Source: Haloarcula limicola (GTDB lineage Archaea > Halobacteriota > Halobacteria > Halobacteriales > Haloarculaceae). From it: DNA of 64,000 bases. The notes under the pieces are model-generated. The model made no database searches, was not told the DNA's origin, and saw only the letters and a program-made list of their open reading frames with translations. The translations under genes and the position numbers were made by a program. The DNA is taken from positions 1,426,001 to 1,490,000 of the forward strand of contig NZ_WRXM01000001.1 in the NCBI RefSeq assembly GCF_010119205.1, in the 5' to 3' direction. Below, piece after piece: positions 25,762 through 35,969 of this stretch. The first letter of the stretch is position 1; the number at the start of each line of letters is the position of its first letter.

Positions 25762-28731
25762 ATGAGCAAGGACGTCATCGAGGTCAGGGGTGCAGAGGAA
25801 CACAACCTCAAGGACGTCGACGTGGAGATTCCGCGCGAGGAACTCACCGTCGTCACGGGGCTGTCCGGGTCGGGCAAATCCTCGCTCGCCTTCGAGACGG
25901 TGTACGCCGAGGGCCAGCGGCGCTACATCGAGTCGCTGTCGGCGTACGCCCGGAACTTCCTCGGTCAGATGGACAAACCGCAGGTCGAGAACGTCGAGGG
26001 GCTCTCGCCGGCTATCTCCATCGACCAGAAGAACGCCGCCAACAACCCGCGCTCGACGGTCGGGACCGTCACCGAACTGCACGACTACCTCCGACTGCTG
26101 TACGCCCGCATCGGCGTGCCCCACTGTCCCGAGTGTGGCCGCGAGGTCGGCGAGCAGTCGGCACAGAACATGGTCTCGCGCATCCTCGAACTCCCCGAGG
26201 GGACCCGCGCGAAGCTCTGTGCGCCGGTCGTCCGCGACCAGAAGGGCGCCTTCGAGGATCTCTTCGACGACCTCGTGAGCGACGGCTACGCCCGCGTTGA
26301 GGTCGACGGCGAGAGCTACGACCTGACGATGGACCGCCCCGAGTTAGACGAGAACTACGACCACACCGTCGACGTGGTGGTCGACCGCGTGAAGATAGCG
26401 GACGACGCCCGATCGCGCATCAACGACTCCGTCGAGACCGCCCTGGAAGAAGCGGACGGCACGCTGAAGGTCGTCCTGCCGGACCCACCGGAAGGTGCCG
26501 CAGACACTCTCGGCGGGTCGACGGCGCGGGCGACGGGCGACCTGGCGGACGCCGAAACCGACGAGACGACCGACGACGACCGGCTCGTCGTCGAACTCTC
26601 CGAGGAACTGGCCTGCACGCACTGCGGCATCGACATCTCCGAGATCGAGACGCGCTCGTTCTCCTTCAACTCCCCGCACGGGGCCTGTCCGGCCTGTGAG
26701 GGCCTGGGCGAGACCAAGGAGGTCAGCGAGGACCTCGTGATTCGGGACGCCTCGAAGCCGCTGAAACACGTCTTCGAGCCGTGGAGCTACGACCGGACCT
26801 ACTACTCCCGGCAACTGGACAACGTCGCCGACCACTTCGGCGTCAGCCTGCAGACGCCGTTCGAGGAACTGGACGAGGAGATCCGCCGGCAGTTCCTCCA
26901 CGGCACCGACGGCGTCGTCCACTTCGAGTGGCGGACGAAGAACGGCACGCGCGAGAAGACCGAGCGCTTCGAGGGCGTGATCCCGAACCTCGAACGCCGC
27001 CACGTCGAGACGGACTCCGACCGCGCACGCGAACACATCGAGGAGTTCATGGCGACGACGACCTGCCCGGTCTGTGAGGGGACGCGCCTGAAGGCCGAAT
27101 CGCGGGCGGTGCTCGTCGACGGGACCTCGATCACGGCGGTCAACCGGATGTCCATCGGCGACGCGCTCGCCCACTTCGAGGGCCTGGAGGCGAACCTCTC
27201 GGCCCGCGACACGAAGATCGCCGAGGAGATTCTGAAGGAGATTCGCGCCCGCCTGGGCTTCATGAAAGAGGTCGGTCTGGAGTACCTGACGCTGGATCGC
27301 GAGGCGGCGACGCTCTCCGGCGGGGAGAGCCAGCGTATCCGACTGGCGACCCAGATCGGCTCGGGCCTCGTCGGCGTGCTGTACGTGCTCGACGAGCCCT
27401 CCATCGGCCTCCACCAGCGCGACAACGACCGCCTGTTGAACACCCTAGAGGAACTGCGCGATCTGGGGAACACGCTCATCGTCGTCGAGCACGACACCGC
27501 GACGATGCGGCGGGCCGACCAGATAATCGACATGGGTCCCGGCCCCGGCAAGCGCGGCGGCGAAGTCGTCGTCAACGGCCCCCAGGAGGAACTGATGGCG
27601 ACCGAGGAGTCGGTCACCGGCGAGTACCTCGCCGGCGAGCGGTCGATCCCGGTCCCCGGCGACCGCCGCGAGGGCGACGGCCACCTGACGGTTCGCGGCG
27701 CGCGCCAGCACAACCTCGCGGACCTCGACGTGGAGTTCCCGCTCGGGACCTTCACCGCCATCACGGGCGTCTCCGGGTCCGGGAAGTCGACGCTGATGCA
27801 CGACGTGCTCTACAAGGGACTGGTCCGCCGGATGAACGACACCGACGTCTACCCCGGCGAGCACGACGACATCGAGGGCATCGACCAGATAGAGACCGTG
27901 CGATTGATCGACCAGTCGCCCATCGGCCGCACGCCGCGTTCCAACCCGGCGACGTACACCAACGTCTTCGACCACGTCCGCGAGCTGTTCGCCGAGACCA
28001 GCCTCGCGAAACAGCGCGGCTACGAGAAGGGACGGTTCTCCTTCAACGTCAAGGGCGGCCGCTGTGAGGCCTGCGGCGGACAGGGGACGGTCACCATCGA
28101 CATGAACTTCCTCTCGGACGTGGAGGTGCCCTGCGAGGAGTGCAACGGCGCGCGCTACAACGACGAGACGCTGGACGTGGAGTTCAAGGGCAAGACCATC
28201 GCCGACGTGCTCGACATGACCGTCGAGGAGGCCTACGACTTCTTCGAGAGCCACACCGGTATCCGCCGCCGGCTGAAGCTCCTGAAGGACGTCGGCCTGG
28301 ACTACATGCGGCTCGGCCAGCCCTCGACGACGCTCTCGGGCGGCGAGGCCCAGCGCATCAAACTCGCCGAGGAACTCGGCAAGAAGGACTCCGGCGAGAC
28401 GCTGTACCTGCTCGATGAACCGACCACCGGACTCCATCCGGAGGACGAGCGGAAGCTCATCGACGTGCTCCACCGCCTGACCGACAACGGCAACACCGTC
28501 GTCGTCATCGAACACGAACTCGACCTTGTGAAGAACGCCGACCACGTCGTCGATCTCGGACCGGAGGGCGGCGAGCACGGCGGCGACCTCGTCGCCGCGG
28601 GGACGCCCGAATCGGTCGCCGAGAACGAGGATTCCCACACCGGGCGGTACCTCCGCGACCTGCTCCCCGACGTGGACTTGGAGGGACCGCGCGCCGACAG
28701 CGACGTGGCCGCGCCCGCCGCGGACGACTGA
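25762..28731 (+). CDS. uvrA: UvrA, excinuclease ABC subunit A
   Basis: The 989-residue protein contains the full UvrA architecture: two ATPase modules with Walker [10 protein letters not shown] (33-41) and GVSGSGKST (about 670-680), and two LSGGE/LSGGEAQ signatures. Zinc knuckles are seen in CPECG, CTHCG...CPACEG and the C-terminal CEACGGQG...CEECNGARY. It recognises bulky DNA lesions and loads UvrB in nucleotide excision repair. An acidic stretch near residues 250-280 and a polar tail of about 30 residues make it slightly longer than bacterial UvrA, which is usual in haloarchaea. No uvrB or uvrC is adjacent. Confidence 0.97.
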   Translation: MSKDVIEVRGAEEHNLKDVDVEIPREELTVVTGLSGSGKSSLAFETVYAEGQRRYIESLSAYARNFLGQMDKPQVENVEGLSPAISIDQKNAANNPRSTVGTVTELHDYLRLLYARIGVPHCPECGREVGEQSAQNMVSRILELPEGTRAKLCAPVVRDQKGAFEDLFDDLVSDGYARVEVDGESYDLTMDRPELDENYDHTVDVVVDRVKIADDARSRINDSVETALEEADGTLKVVLPDPPEGAADTLGGSTARATGDLADAETDETTDDDRLVVELSEELACTHCGIDISEIETRSFSFNSPHGACPACEGLGETKEVSEDLVIRDASKPLKHVFEPWSYDRTYYSRQLDNVADHFGVSLQTPFEELDEEIRRQFLHGTDGVVHFEWRTKNGTREKTERFEGVIPNLERRHVETDSDRAREHIEEFMATTTCPVCEGTRLKAESRAVLVDGTSITAVNRMSIGDALAHFEGLEANLSARDTKIAEEILKEIRARLGFMKEVGLEYLTLDREAATLSGGESQRIRLATQIGSGLVGVLYVLDEPSIGLHQRDNDRLLNTLEELRDLGNTLIVVEHDTATMRRADQIIDMGPGPGKRGGEVVVNGPQEELMATEESVTGEYLAGERSIPVPGDRREGDGHLTVRGARQHNLADLDVEFPLGTFTAITGVSGSGKSTLMHDVLYKGLVRRMNDTDVYPGEHDDIEGIDQIETVRLIDQSPIGRTPRSNPATYTNVFDHVRELFAETSLAKQRGYEKGRFSFNVKGGRCEACGGQGTVTIDMNFLSDVEVPCEECNGARYNDETLDVEFKGKTIADVLDMTVEEAYDFFESHTGIRRRLKLLKDVGLDYMRLGQPSTTLSGGEAQRIKLAEELGKKDSGETLYLLDEPTTGLHPEDERKLIDVLHRLTDNGNTVVVIEHELDLVKNADHVVDLGPEGGEHGGDLVAAGTPESVAENEDSHTGRYLRDLLPDVDLEGPRADSDVAAPAADD

Positions 28732-28832
28732 GAGCGCCTTTGTCGGCGTTCGCGCGGAGGGGTGTTCCCGGAGAGTATCACGCGTGATAGCCGACGGGTC
28801 GAACATAAGGACGCTCCCGTCAGTTCACGAGT

Positions 28833-30668
28833 ATGCCTCTCGTCTTCGCCGCGTACGCGGTCGCCCTCTCGGTGACCATCGTCATCGGCGGGGCGCTCGC
28901 CGTCTGGGTGTACGTCCATCACAGGAGCGTCCGCGGGTCGGACTGGTTCTTACTCCACCTGATATCTGGCGTGGCGTGGCTGGCCTGTTTTCTGGCGCAT
29001 ATCCTCGTAAAGGACGCGGATCTCCAGATCCTGGCGGCCATCTTCACCGCGAAGTTCACCGCCGTGACGTTCGTCGCCGTCGTCGTCTTCACCGCCGTCT
29101 ACTCCGAGGCGAACTTCCACCGTCACCCGGTCGTCGGGACGGTACTGGGCGGTATCGTTCTGCTCGCGCTACTTCCGACGTGGGTAGAGCCGTTCCGGAG
29201 CCTCTTCTATCGCGGTTTCGAGGCCCATACCGAACCATTTCATTACGTGATCGTCGAGAAGACGCCGCTCTACGAGACGCTGGGCCTGCTGCTCATGGCC
29301 GTCGCCGCGTACGGGCTCTACTGTGTCACCAGATACATGCTCTCGACGCCCCAGCGGTCGCGGAACCAACAGGCGCTGTTCGTCCTCGGAGTGCTCTCGG
29401 TGATGCTCGCCATCGTTCTGGACAGCGGCGGCCTGTCACTCGTCGACGGACTCTCTATCGTCGAGTTCGGCGTGTTGCCCTACCTGGTGTTCGTCTCGCT
29501 GGCGCTGTTTCGCTTCCGGCTGTTCGACGTGTTGCCGGTCGCCAGAAACGCCGTGGTCGAAGAGCTCCGCGACCCGGTGTTCGTCCTCGACGACGAGCGC
29601 CGGCTCGTCGATTTCAACGACGCGGCGCTGGCCGTCCTTCCGAGAGCGGGCGACCGCATCGGAGAGGCGTTCGTCGACGTTCACCCGACGCTCGCGGCCG
29701 GGATCGACCTCGGACCCAAAGCCGGCGACGCATCCGCGCGGTTGACGCTCGACGTCAGCGGGGACACCCGCCACTACTCCGTGAACGCCTCGCGCGTGGG
29801 CGACGACGGCGGCGGGGCGGACTGGTACTCGATTCTGCTTCGGGACGTCACCGACCTCGAACGCTCGCGGTGGCAGTTGGCCAAGCAGAACGAGCGGCTG
29901 GAACAGGTCGCGAGCGCGATCTCTCACGACCTGCGAAACCCCATTAGCGTCGCCGACGGCCACGCCGAACTGCTCGCCGAGCGACTCGCCGCCGACTCGC
30001 TCTCCGGCGACGAACTCGAATCGGCGCGGGCGGACCTCGCGAAGACCCGGGACAGCCACGAGCGGATGGGCGAGATAATCGAGGACCTCCTCACCCTCGC
30101 TCGGGGCGGCAAGACCGTCGAGGAGACGGAACCGGTGTCGCTCTCGACGACCGCCTGGGAAGCCTGGGGAAACGTCGAGACCAGCGGCGCGACGCTGTCG
30201 CTCACCGGCGAGCGAACCGTCGAAGCCGACCGGAGCAAACTCCTCTCCATCTTCGAGAACCTGTTTCGAAACGCTGTGGAACACAGTTCCACGAGCAGTC
30301 GGCTGCAACCTGACGACGCCGTGGAGCACGGCTCTACGAGCGGCCGAACGCGGTCCGACGACGCCGCAGAACACGGCCCCGCCGACGTAACCGTCACGGT
30401 GGAAGCGACCGACGACGGGTTCGCCGTCGCCGACGACGGCCCGGGCATCCCGGAAGTCCACCGCGAACGGGTCTTCGAGGACGGCTACACCACCGACGAA
30501 GAGGGGACCGGACTCGGCCTCTCTATCGTGCGGACGATGGCCGAATCGCACGGCTGGACGGTCGAACTCGACGGCGACGCCGACGGCGCGCGGTTCGTCT
30601 TTTCGACGGACGGCGGGGCGTCAGCCTCGTCGGTGACGCGTTCGAAACCGCCCGCACGCGCCCGCTGA
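28833..30668 (+). CDS. Sensor histidine kinase, 7TM N-terminal domain with PAS
   Basis: The 611-residue protein has seven hydrophobic segments in the first 230 residues, resembling the histidine-kinase N-terminal 7TM domain. A PAS-like domain (about 240-345), a HisKA domain with phospho-acceptor His365 (AISHDLRNP) and a HATPase domain with DDGPGIP and GTGLGLSIV follow. It should sense a signal at the membrane and phosphorylate an unlinked response regulator, as none is encoded nearby. In the ATP lid region the N box is expanded by a 15-residue repeat (see 30270-30380). A CATAAGG box lies about 25 bases before the ATG. Confidence 0.88.
   Translation: MPLVFAAYAVALSVTIVIGGALAVWVYVHHRSVRGSDWFLLHLISGVAWLACFLAHILVKDADLQILAAIFTAKFTAVTFVAVVVFTAVYSEANFHRHPVVGTVLGGIVLLALLPTWVEPFRSLFYRGFEAHTEPFHYVIVEKTPLYETLGLLLMAVAAYGLYCVTRYMLSTPQRSRNQQALFVLGVLSVMLAIVLDSGGLSLVDGLSIVEFGVLPYLVFVSLALFRFRLFDVLPVARNAVVEELRDPVFVLDDERRLVDFNDAALAVLPRAGDRIGEAFVDVHPTLAAGIDLGPKAGDASARLTLDVSGDTRHYSVNASRVGDDGGGADWYSILLRDVTDLERSRWQLAKQNERLEQVASAISHDLRNPISVADGHAELLAERLAADSLSGDELESARADLAKTRDSHERMGEIIEDLLTLARGGKTVEETEPVSLSTTAWEAWGNVETSGATLSLTGERTVEADRSKLLSIFENLFRNAVEHSSTSSRLQPDDAVEHGSTSGRTRSDDAAEHGPADVTVTVEATDDGFAVADDGPGIPEVHRERVFEDGYTTDEEGTGLGLSIVRTMAESHGWTVELDGDADGARFVFSTDGGASASSVTRSKPPARAR
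30270..30380 (+). repeat. Triplicated AVEH module inside the kinase N box
   Basis: The N box of the HATPase domain reads AVEHSSTS..., then AVEHGSTSGR..., then AAEHGPAD, three copies of a 15-residue (45-base) unit, of which the third is truncated. Only one Asn (RNAVEH) precedes the first copy, so the later copies are insertions after the ATP-contacting residues. The DNA repeat is imperfect, so it is not a very recent duplication. Confidence 0.8.
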
Positions 30669-30729
30669 TGGAGGTGTCGAGAGCCCCGGCAGAACAGTTA
30701 CAAACGCGTCGCCCGACACCACGGACGGC

Positions 30730-32619
30730 ATGTCCGACTCCGAGACTGACGACGTACTCGACGCGCTCGCCGGCCTGCCGACGCTGGCCCATCCGACGGC
30801 GTCGCCGGACGGCACCGAAGTCGCGTTCTACTACGACGGCAGCGGCCGCAACGAGCTGCACGTCTTAGACGTCGAGAGCGGCGAACACGAACGGTGGAGC
30901 GACGGCGAGGTGCCGCGCAACGCCCGCTGGTTCCTCGAGTGGGGAGCCGACGGCGACCGCGTGTTCTTCCACCGCGACGAGGGCGGCGACGAGCAGAACG
31001 ACGTCTACGCGATCGACCGCGAGGGAGCGGTCGAACCGGTCGTCGAGCTGGACGGGCAGGTCCAGATCATGGACGTGAGCGAGGACGGCGAGACGCTGCT
31101 GGTCGGGTCGACGCGCGACGGGCAGATGAACCTCTACGGCCACGACCTGTCCGGCGGCGAGACGGCGAAGCTCACCGACTACGAGCGGGCGGTTTGGACC
31201 GGCCTGCTCTCGCCCGACGGCGACCGACTGGCGTTCACGACCAACGAGGCCGACGATTTCGAGAACATGGACGTCTACGTGTCCGAGGCAGACGGATCGG
31301 ACCCGCGAAACCTCGACGTGGGCGAGACCGGGTCCGAGACGGGCGTGGTCGAGTGGGGGCCGGACGGCGACCGCCTGCTGCTGACCGACAACAGCGAGGA
31401 CATCCCACGTTCGGGGGTCTACGACGTTGAGCGCGAGTCGGTGACGTGGTACGGCGGCGAGTTCGTCGAAGCCCCCCAGTGTTTCCTGCCCGACGGCGAC
31501 CGATTCCTCGCGCTCCGCACGCGCGAGGCGTCGAAAGTACCGGTGGTCTACGACGCCGAGTCGGGCGAGTCGCGCGAACTCGACCTCCCCGACGGCGTCG
31601 CCGGGCTCGGCCGGGCGGGCGACGACCTGCTGGCCGATGGCCGGATCCTGCTGACCCACACCACGCCGACGCGTCGGCCGAGCCTCCTGGCGTACGACCT
31701 CGAAACGGACGAGACCGAGACGTTGCTGGAAGCCGAATACGGTCCCTTCTCGCCGGAAGACTTCGCCGACGCGGAGTACTTCACCGTCGAGTCCGACGGC
31801 GTCCCCGAGACGCGGCAGGCCGCCGTGGAACACGACCCCTACGAGACGCTGGAGATCGGCGCGCTGCTGTACGACTCCGGCGAGCGGCCCTCGCCGCTGG
31901 TCGTCAACCCGCACGGCGGCCCGCGCGCGATGGACACGAAGTCCTTCGACCTCTACACGCAGTTTCTGGCCCAGCGGGGCTACTCGGTGCTGCAGGTGAA
32001 CTACCGCGGGTCGACCGGTCGCGGCCGCGCGTTCGTCAGGGCGCTGTACGGCGACTGGGGCGGGGCCGAACAGGGCGACGTGGCGACGGCCGCCGAACGC
32101 GTCCTCGACGGCCGCGAGTGGATCGACGACGAGCGGGTCGCCGTCTTCGGCGGCTCCTACGGCGGCTACTCGGCGTACTGGCAACTGGTCCAGTACCCCG
32201 ACCTCTACGACGCGGGCGTGGCGTGGATCGGGCTCACCGACCTCGTCGAGATGTACGAGACGACGATGCCGCACTTCCGCACCGAGCTCATGGAGAAGAA
32301 CCTCGGGACGCCCGAGGAGAACCCCGAACTGTACCGCGAGCGCTCGCCCGTCGAGTACGTCGAGAACCTCGCGGCCCCGCTGTTCATGCTCCACGGCGTC
32401 AACGACCGCCGCGTCCCCGTCTCGCAGGCCCGACTGTTCCGCGACGCGCTGGAGGAAGCGGGGTACTCGCAGGGAGAAGACGGCGGTTTCGAGTACGAGG
32501 AACTCGGCGAGGAGGGCCACGCCTCCTCGGACATCGACCAGAAGAGGCGGCTGTTCCGCCTGCTCGACGACTTCCTCGACCGCCGCATCGGCGTCGGCGT
32601 GGCGGCGGCCGACGACTGA
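30730..32619 (+). CDS. S9-family serine peptidase (prolyl oligopeptidase type)
   Basis: The 629-residue cytosolic enzyme has an N-terminal beta-propeller of WD/TolB-like repeats (SPDGTEVAFYYDG, SEDGETLLVGST, SPDGDRLAFTTNE; about residues 1-370) and a C-terminal alpha/beta hydrolase domain. The catalytic triad can be placed at Ser476 (GGSYGGY), Asp559 (HGVNDRR) and His597 (EEGHASSD). It probably cleaves short peptides or acylaminoacyl peptides. No signal peptide is visible, consistent with intracellular peptide turnover. Its 5' neighbour is the sensor kinase and its 3' neighbour a BNR-repeat protein, without evidence of a shared operon. Confidence 0.92.
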   Translation: MSDSETDDVLDALAGLPTLAHPTASPDGTEVAFYYDGSGRNELHVLDVESGEHERWSDGEVPRNARWFLEWGADGDRVFFHRDEGGDEQNDVYAIDREGAVEPVVELDGQVQIMDVSEDGETLLVGSTRDGQMNLYGHDLSGGETAKLTDYERAVWTGLLSPDGDRLAFTTNEADDFENMDVYVSEADGSDPRNLDVGETGSETGVVEWGPDGDRLLLTDNSEDIPRSGVYDVERESVTWYGGEFVEAPQCFLPDGDRFLALRTREASKVPVVYDAESGESRELDLPDGVAGLGRAGDDLLADGRILLTHTTPTRRPSLLAYDLETDETETLLEAEYGPFSPEDFADAEYFTVESDGVPETRQAAVEHDPYETLEIGALLYDSGERPSPLVVNPHGGPRAMDTKSFDLYTQFLAQRGYSVLQVNYRGSTGRGRAFVRALYGDWGGAEQGDVATAAERVLDGREWIDDERVAVFGGSYGGYSAYWQLVQYPDLYDAGVAWIGLTDLVEMYETTMPHFRTELMEKNLGTPEENPELYRERSPVEYVENLAAPLFMLHGVNDRRVPVSQARLFRDALEEAGYSQGEDGGFEYEELGEEGHASSDIDQKRRLFRLLDDFLDRRIGVGVAAADD

Positions 32620-32692
32620 GAGAGAGAGGACGACCGACGACCGAGAGCGGACCGGCCGACACGTTTCTTCCGTCCGAGCGCGTAGCGCGGGT

Positions 32693-33679
32693 ATGGACAC
32701 CTGCTACGCCGCGCTGGACGACCGCGTACTGGTCGGCGACGGGTCGTCGTGGACCGAGCGGCTTCGCGGCCGCGACATCGAGTGCGTCGCCGCCGCCCAC
32801 GAGGCCCCCGACCGCGCGTTCGTCGGGACGGTCGGTTCGGGCCTCCAGCGGACCACCGACGGCGGCGAGACGTGGCGGAGCGTCGAGCCGCCCTCGACGG
32901 AGCGGGCGCTCGGCGGCGGCGACCGCGTGACCAGCGTCACCGTCAGCCCGCACGACCCCGACGTGGTATGGGCGGGCACGGAACCGAGCGCCGTCTACCG
33001 CTCGATGGACGGCGGCGAAACGTGGACCGAGCGCGAGGGTCTCACCGACCTCGATTCCGAATCGAATTGGGCGTTCCCGCCCCGCCCGCACACCCACCAC
33101 GTCCGCTGGATAGCCCTCGCGCCGGACGACCCCGAGCAGTTGTACGTCGCCATCGAGGCCGGCGCGTTCGTCCGGAGCCCCGACGGCGGCGAGACGTGGA
33201 TAGACCGCCCCGACGGTGGTCGCCGGGACAATCACACGTTAGCGGTCCACCCCGACGCGCCGAGTCGGGTCTACACCGCCGCCGGCGACGGCTACGCGCA
33301 GTCCGAGGACCGCGGCGCGACGTGGACCTACCCGCAGGGGGGGCTGGACCACCGATACGTCTGGGGGCTGGCGGTCCATCCCGACGACCCCGACTGCGTC
33401 GTCGTCTCGGCCGCCCACGGCCCCCAGTCGGCTCACTCGACCAGCGGCCAGAGCTACGTCTACCGCCGGACCGGCGACGAGTGGGACGTGGCGATGGACG
33501 GGCTCCCCGACCCGAACGGGCTGGCTCGCCCGGTGCTCTCGGCCGACAGCGACGGCGACGGGTTCCTCGCGCTGACGAATCGCGGGCTGTTCCGGTCGGG
33601 AGACGGCGCGACGTGGGAATCGATCGGGTCGTGGGACGACGACTACGAGCAAGTCCCGCGCGGCCTCGCGGTGGTCTAG
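32693..33679 (+). CDS. BNR/Asp-box repeat beta-propeller protein
   Basis: The 328-residue protein has repeated Asp-box motifs of the S-x-D-x-G-x-T-W form: TTDGGETW, SMDGGETW, SPDGGETW, SEDRGATW and SGDGATW. These mark turns in a sialidase-like or VPS10-like beta-propeller. The N-terminus has no signal peptide, so the protein is likely cytosolic, and sialidase catalytic residues are not evident. Such proteins in haloarchaea are of unknown function and may bind ligands. It lies 73 bases after the S9 peptidase gene on the same strand. Confidence 0.8.
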   Translation: MDTCYAALDDRVLVGDGSSWTERLRGRDIECVAAAHEAPDRAFVGTVGSGLQRTTDGGETWRSVEPPSTERALGGGDRVTSVTVSPHDPDVVWAGTEPSAVYRSMDGGETWTEREGLTDLDSESNWAFPPRPHTHHVRWIALAPDDPEQLYVAIEAGAFVRSPDGGETWIDRPDGGRRDNHTLAVHPDAPSRVYTAAGDGYAQSEDRGATWTYPQGGLDHRYVWGLAVHPDDPDCVVVSAAHGPQSAHSTSGQSYVYRRTGDEWDVAMDGLPDPNGLARPVLSADSDGDGFLALTNRGLFRSGDGATWESIGSWDDDYEQVPRGLAVV

Positions 33680-33746
33680 CGGGGCGTCTCGGTCTGTTCT
33701 CCCCTCCGAAGGTAAATTTATGTTCCCGAGGTGAGAACGTTGTGCT

Positions 33747-34187
33747 GTGACCCGAATTGGTTCCCTCCCCCGCGGCCTCAGTCCGACGTGGGCGTACGCC
33801 CTGTTAGGCGGACTCCCGATAGCCCCGCTGACGCTGTGGGGCTACTGGCAGTCCGGGACCTCCCTGGAACCGGCGGGGCTCTGTCTCGCGGCGCTGATCG
33901 CGGGCTATCTCGCGAAACGCCGCGGTATCGACGCGACGCCGGTCGGGTTCCGCGCCGGCGTCGTCGCAGTCGTGCCCGCGACGCTGTGGGCCGCCATCGA
34001 CCTGCTCCGGTTCGCGCTCGGCCTCTCTCAGCCCGCCTGGTTCACGGGCCTCCAGCTGCTGTTGGTGGTGGCGTTCGTTCCCCTCCTCGCGGTCGTCGCG
34101 GGCTTCTTCGGGGGGTTTTCGGCACGGATCGGCGGCTGGTTCGCGGAGCGAGGCGGTCGCCAGGGACCGCCCGCGGCCGGTAGCTGA
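33747..34187 (+). CDS. DUF5518-type small membrane protein
   Basis: The 146-residue protein has four hydrophobic segments (about 14-32, 42-56, 68-86 and 96-122) and resembles the haloarchaeal DUF5518 family of membrane proteins. The second segment ends in a basic YLAKRRGIDA loop, which sets that loop on the cytoplasmic side. It starts at GTG, preceded by a TAAATTTATG stretch that could serve as a TATA element. Its function is unknown. Confidence 0.7.
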   Translation: MTRIGSLPRGLSPTWAYALLGGLPIAPLTLWGYWQSGTSLEPAGLCLAALIAGYLAKRRGIDATPVGFRAGVVAVVPATLWAAIDLLRFALGLSQPAWFTGLQLLLVVAFVPLLAVVAGFFGGFSARIGGWFAERGGRQGPPAAGS

Positions 34188-34247
34188 GGCCGCCCGCTCC
34201 CGCGCGAATCGAGAAAGTACTTGGCCCGTGACGCCGAGAACAGGTGT

Positions 34248-35330
34248 ATGTACGACGTCGTCGTCGTCGGGGCCGGCCCCGCCGGGTCGCGGTACGCCCG
34301 GCGAGCGGCCCAGCAGGGATTCGACGTGCTCGTCTTCGAGCAGGGCACCGTCGGCGAGCCGCTGGCTTGTTCGGGCCACGTCAGCACCGACATCTGGGAG
34401 TACACCGAAGGCGCTCGCGGGGAACTGCTCCAGAACGAGGTCTCCGGCGCGCGGTTCTACACCGACGGCCCGGGCGGCGACGCCCATCCCTTCTACAAGG
34501 ACGAGGTCATCTCGAACGTCATCGACCGCGTGGGACTGGACCGCCACCTGGCCGATCTCGCTCGCGGGGCCGGCGCGGACGTCCGCGAACAGCACACCGT
34601 CGTTGCCGTCGAGGAAGACAGAGACGGGGTCACCGTCGAGGCGAAGGGGCCCGACGGCGTCGAGAGCCACCGCGCGAGGATGGTCGCCGGCTGCGACGGC
34701 CCGAAGAGCCGCGTCCGCCGGGAGCTGGAACTGCCGGAGCCAGACGAACTGCTCCACGGGGTGCTGGGTTTCGACGAGACGGCGGATCACGGCGACTTCG
34801 TGGACGTCCACCTCACCGTCCCGCGCTTCTTCGCCTGGCGCATCCCGCGGGGCGAGGCCGGCGTCGAATACGGACTGGCGGTGCCGCCGGGCGACGACGC
34901 CCGCGCGCGCTTCGAGGCGTTCACCGACGGCTACGGCGCGGACGTGACCCGCCGCTGTTCCGGTCTCATCCCCATCGGCCCGCCGAAGCGCGTGACCGGC
35001 CGGCGGTCGTTCCTCGTCGGCGACGCCGCCGCCCAGACGAAACCGTTCACCGGCGGCGGCATCCTCTACGGCATGACCGCCGCCGACCACGCCGCCCGCG
35101 AGATCGACCCCGACGACCCGTCTACGCTCGGCGACTACGAGCGGGCGTGGCGCGAGGACCTCCGACGAGAGATTCGCCTCGGCCACGCGGTCAGAGCCGG
35201 GTACTCCGTCCCCAAACCGCTGCAGAAAGCCGGCATGAAGGCCTTCGAGGGCGAGATCGGCGTCCACATGGACCGGCCGAGCACGCTGTTCTCGCGCGAG
35301 CAGCTGAAGGCGCTGCTGTCGCGGTCCTAA
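34248..35330 (+). CDS. Geranylgeranyl reductase family flavoprotein
   Basis: The 360-residue protein begins with the dinucleotide-binding motif VVVVGAGPAGSRYARRAAQQG (GAGPAG at 8-13) and carries GCDGPKSRVRRELEL and the later FAD motif FLVGDAAAQTKPFTGGGILYGM. These fit the geranylgeranyl reductase family, which saturates the isoprenoid chains of archaeal ether lipids, menaquinone or related prenyl groups. Haloarchaea encode several paralogues, and this one may not be the main digeranylgeranylglycerophospholipid reductase. The start at 34248 is nine codons inside the longest frame and begins exactly at the Rossmann strand. Confidence 0.85.
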   Translation: MYDVVVVGAGPAGSRYARRAAQQGFDVLVFEQGTVGEPLACSGHVSTDIWEYTEGARGELLQNEVSGARFYTDGPGGDAHPFYKDEVISNVIDRVGLDRHLADLARGAGADVREQHTVVAVEEDRDGVTVEAKGPDGVESHRARMVAGCDGPKSRVRRELELPEPDELLHGVLGFDETADHGDFVDVHLTVPRFFAWRIPRGEAGVEYGLAVPPGDDARARFEAFTDGYGADVTRRCSGLIPIGPPKRVTGRRSFLVGDAAAQTKPFTGGGILYGMTAADHAAREIDPDDPSTLGDYERAWREDLRREIRLGHAVRAGYSVPKPLQKAGMKAFEGEIGVHMDRPSTLFSREQLKALLSRS

Positions 35331-35377
35331 CTAAACCGTCGGGAGCCGCGAGAGCCGTCGAGAACGAGTCTAACCGG

Positions 35378-35626
35378 TCAGTTCGGTGCGGCCCGGCTCA
35401 GCATCGGAGCGAGCACGCGCCGGTAACCGAGCATGTAGACGCCGGCGTACAGCAGTATCGCGCCCATCCAGAGCTCCCACGCGCCGAACGTCGACTGACC
35501 GGCGAGCAGGTTGGTCAGGCCGGCGCTCTCCGTGAGCGCACCGACGACGGTCAGTAGGCCGGCGACGAACGCCGACGCGACCAGTCCGAGTAGTTCGACG
35601 AGCGACTCTGAGAGTAGTGCTGTCAT
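35378..35626 (-). CDS. Small haloarchaeal membrane protein, 82 residues
   Basis: This short protein has two hydrophobic segments (about residues 10-34 and 46-64) joined by a polar turn containing NLLAGQSTFGAWELW, and ends with a basic segment YRRVLAP. No family with known function is recognised. It is convergent with the geranylgeranyl reductase gene and divergent from the next small membrane protein gene. Confidence 0.6.
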   Translation of the reverse strand: MTALLSESLVELLGLVASAFVAGLLTVVGALTESAGLTNLLAGQSTFGAWELWMGAILLYAGVYMLGYRRVLAPMLSRAAPN

Positions 35627-35710
35627 CGCCGCCTGTTTCGTCGAAGCGGATTATAGCTTTTTCGACCGGAAAACGCAAAGCGTTAGTCAAACCGCGGACA
35701 GAAGGAGTGT

Positions 35711-35938
35711 ATGGCACAGTATCGAAGCATGGATCATGCGGCACTCGCAAAGCGAGGGTTCCTCCTCGGCGTCGGCTTGTTCGTCCTCGGCATCCTCGGC
35801 GAGTTCGTCGCTCCCGCCGTCGTCGGCCCGCTGCCGGGATGGGGCCATATGGTACTGACTGACATGGAAGGAATCGGCATCTTACTCGGCCTCTTCTCGC
35901 CGCTCGTCTTCGGGATCATCCTGCCGCTCATCGAGTGA
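35711..35938 (+). CDS. Small two-helix membrane protein (DUF7860-like)
   Basis: The 75-residue protein has a short basic N-terminus (MDHAALAKR), a first membrane segment (about 16-40) and a second at the C-terminus (about 54-74), joined by a loop with PGWGHMVLTDMEG. It resembles a family of small haloarchaeal membrane proteins called DUF7860, of unknown function. An ATG six codons inside (Met7) could also be the start. It is convergent with the YihY gene. Confidence 0.6.
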   Translation: MAQYRSMDHAALAKRGFLLGVGLFVLGILGEFVAPAVVGPLPGWGHMVLTDMEGIGILLGLFSPLVFGIILPLIE

Positions 35939-35969
35939 GCAGGGAATCGCGGCGACGACCGGCGTTCGG

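Noticed and set aside
26344-28806. Long reverse-strand open frames opposite uvrA
   Set aside because: uvrA has complete motifs throughout, and the opposite frames show only repetitive antisense composition.
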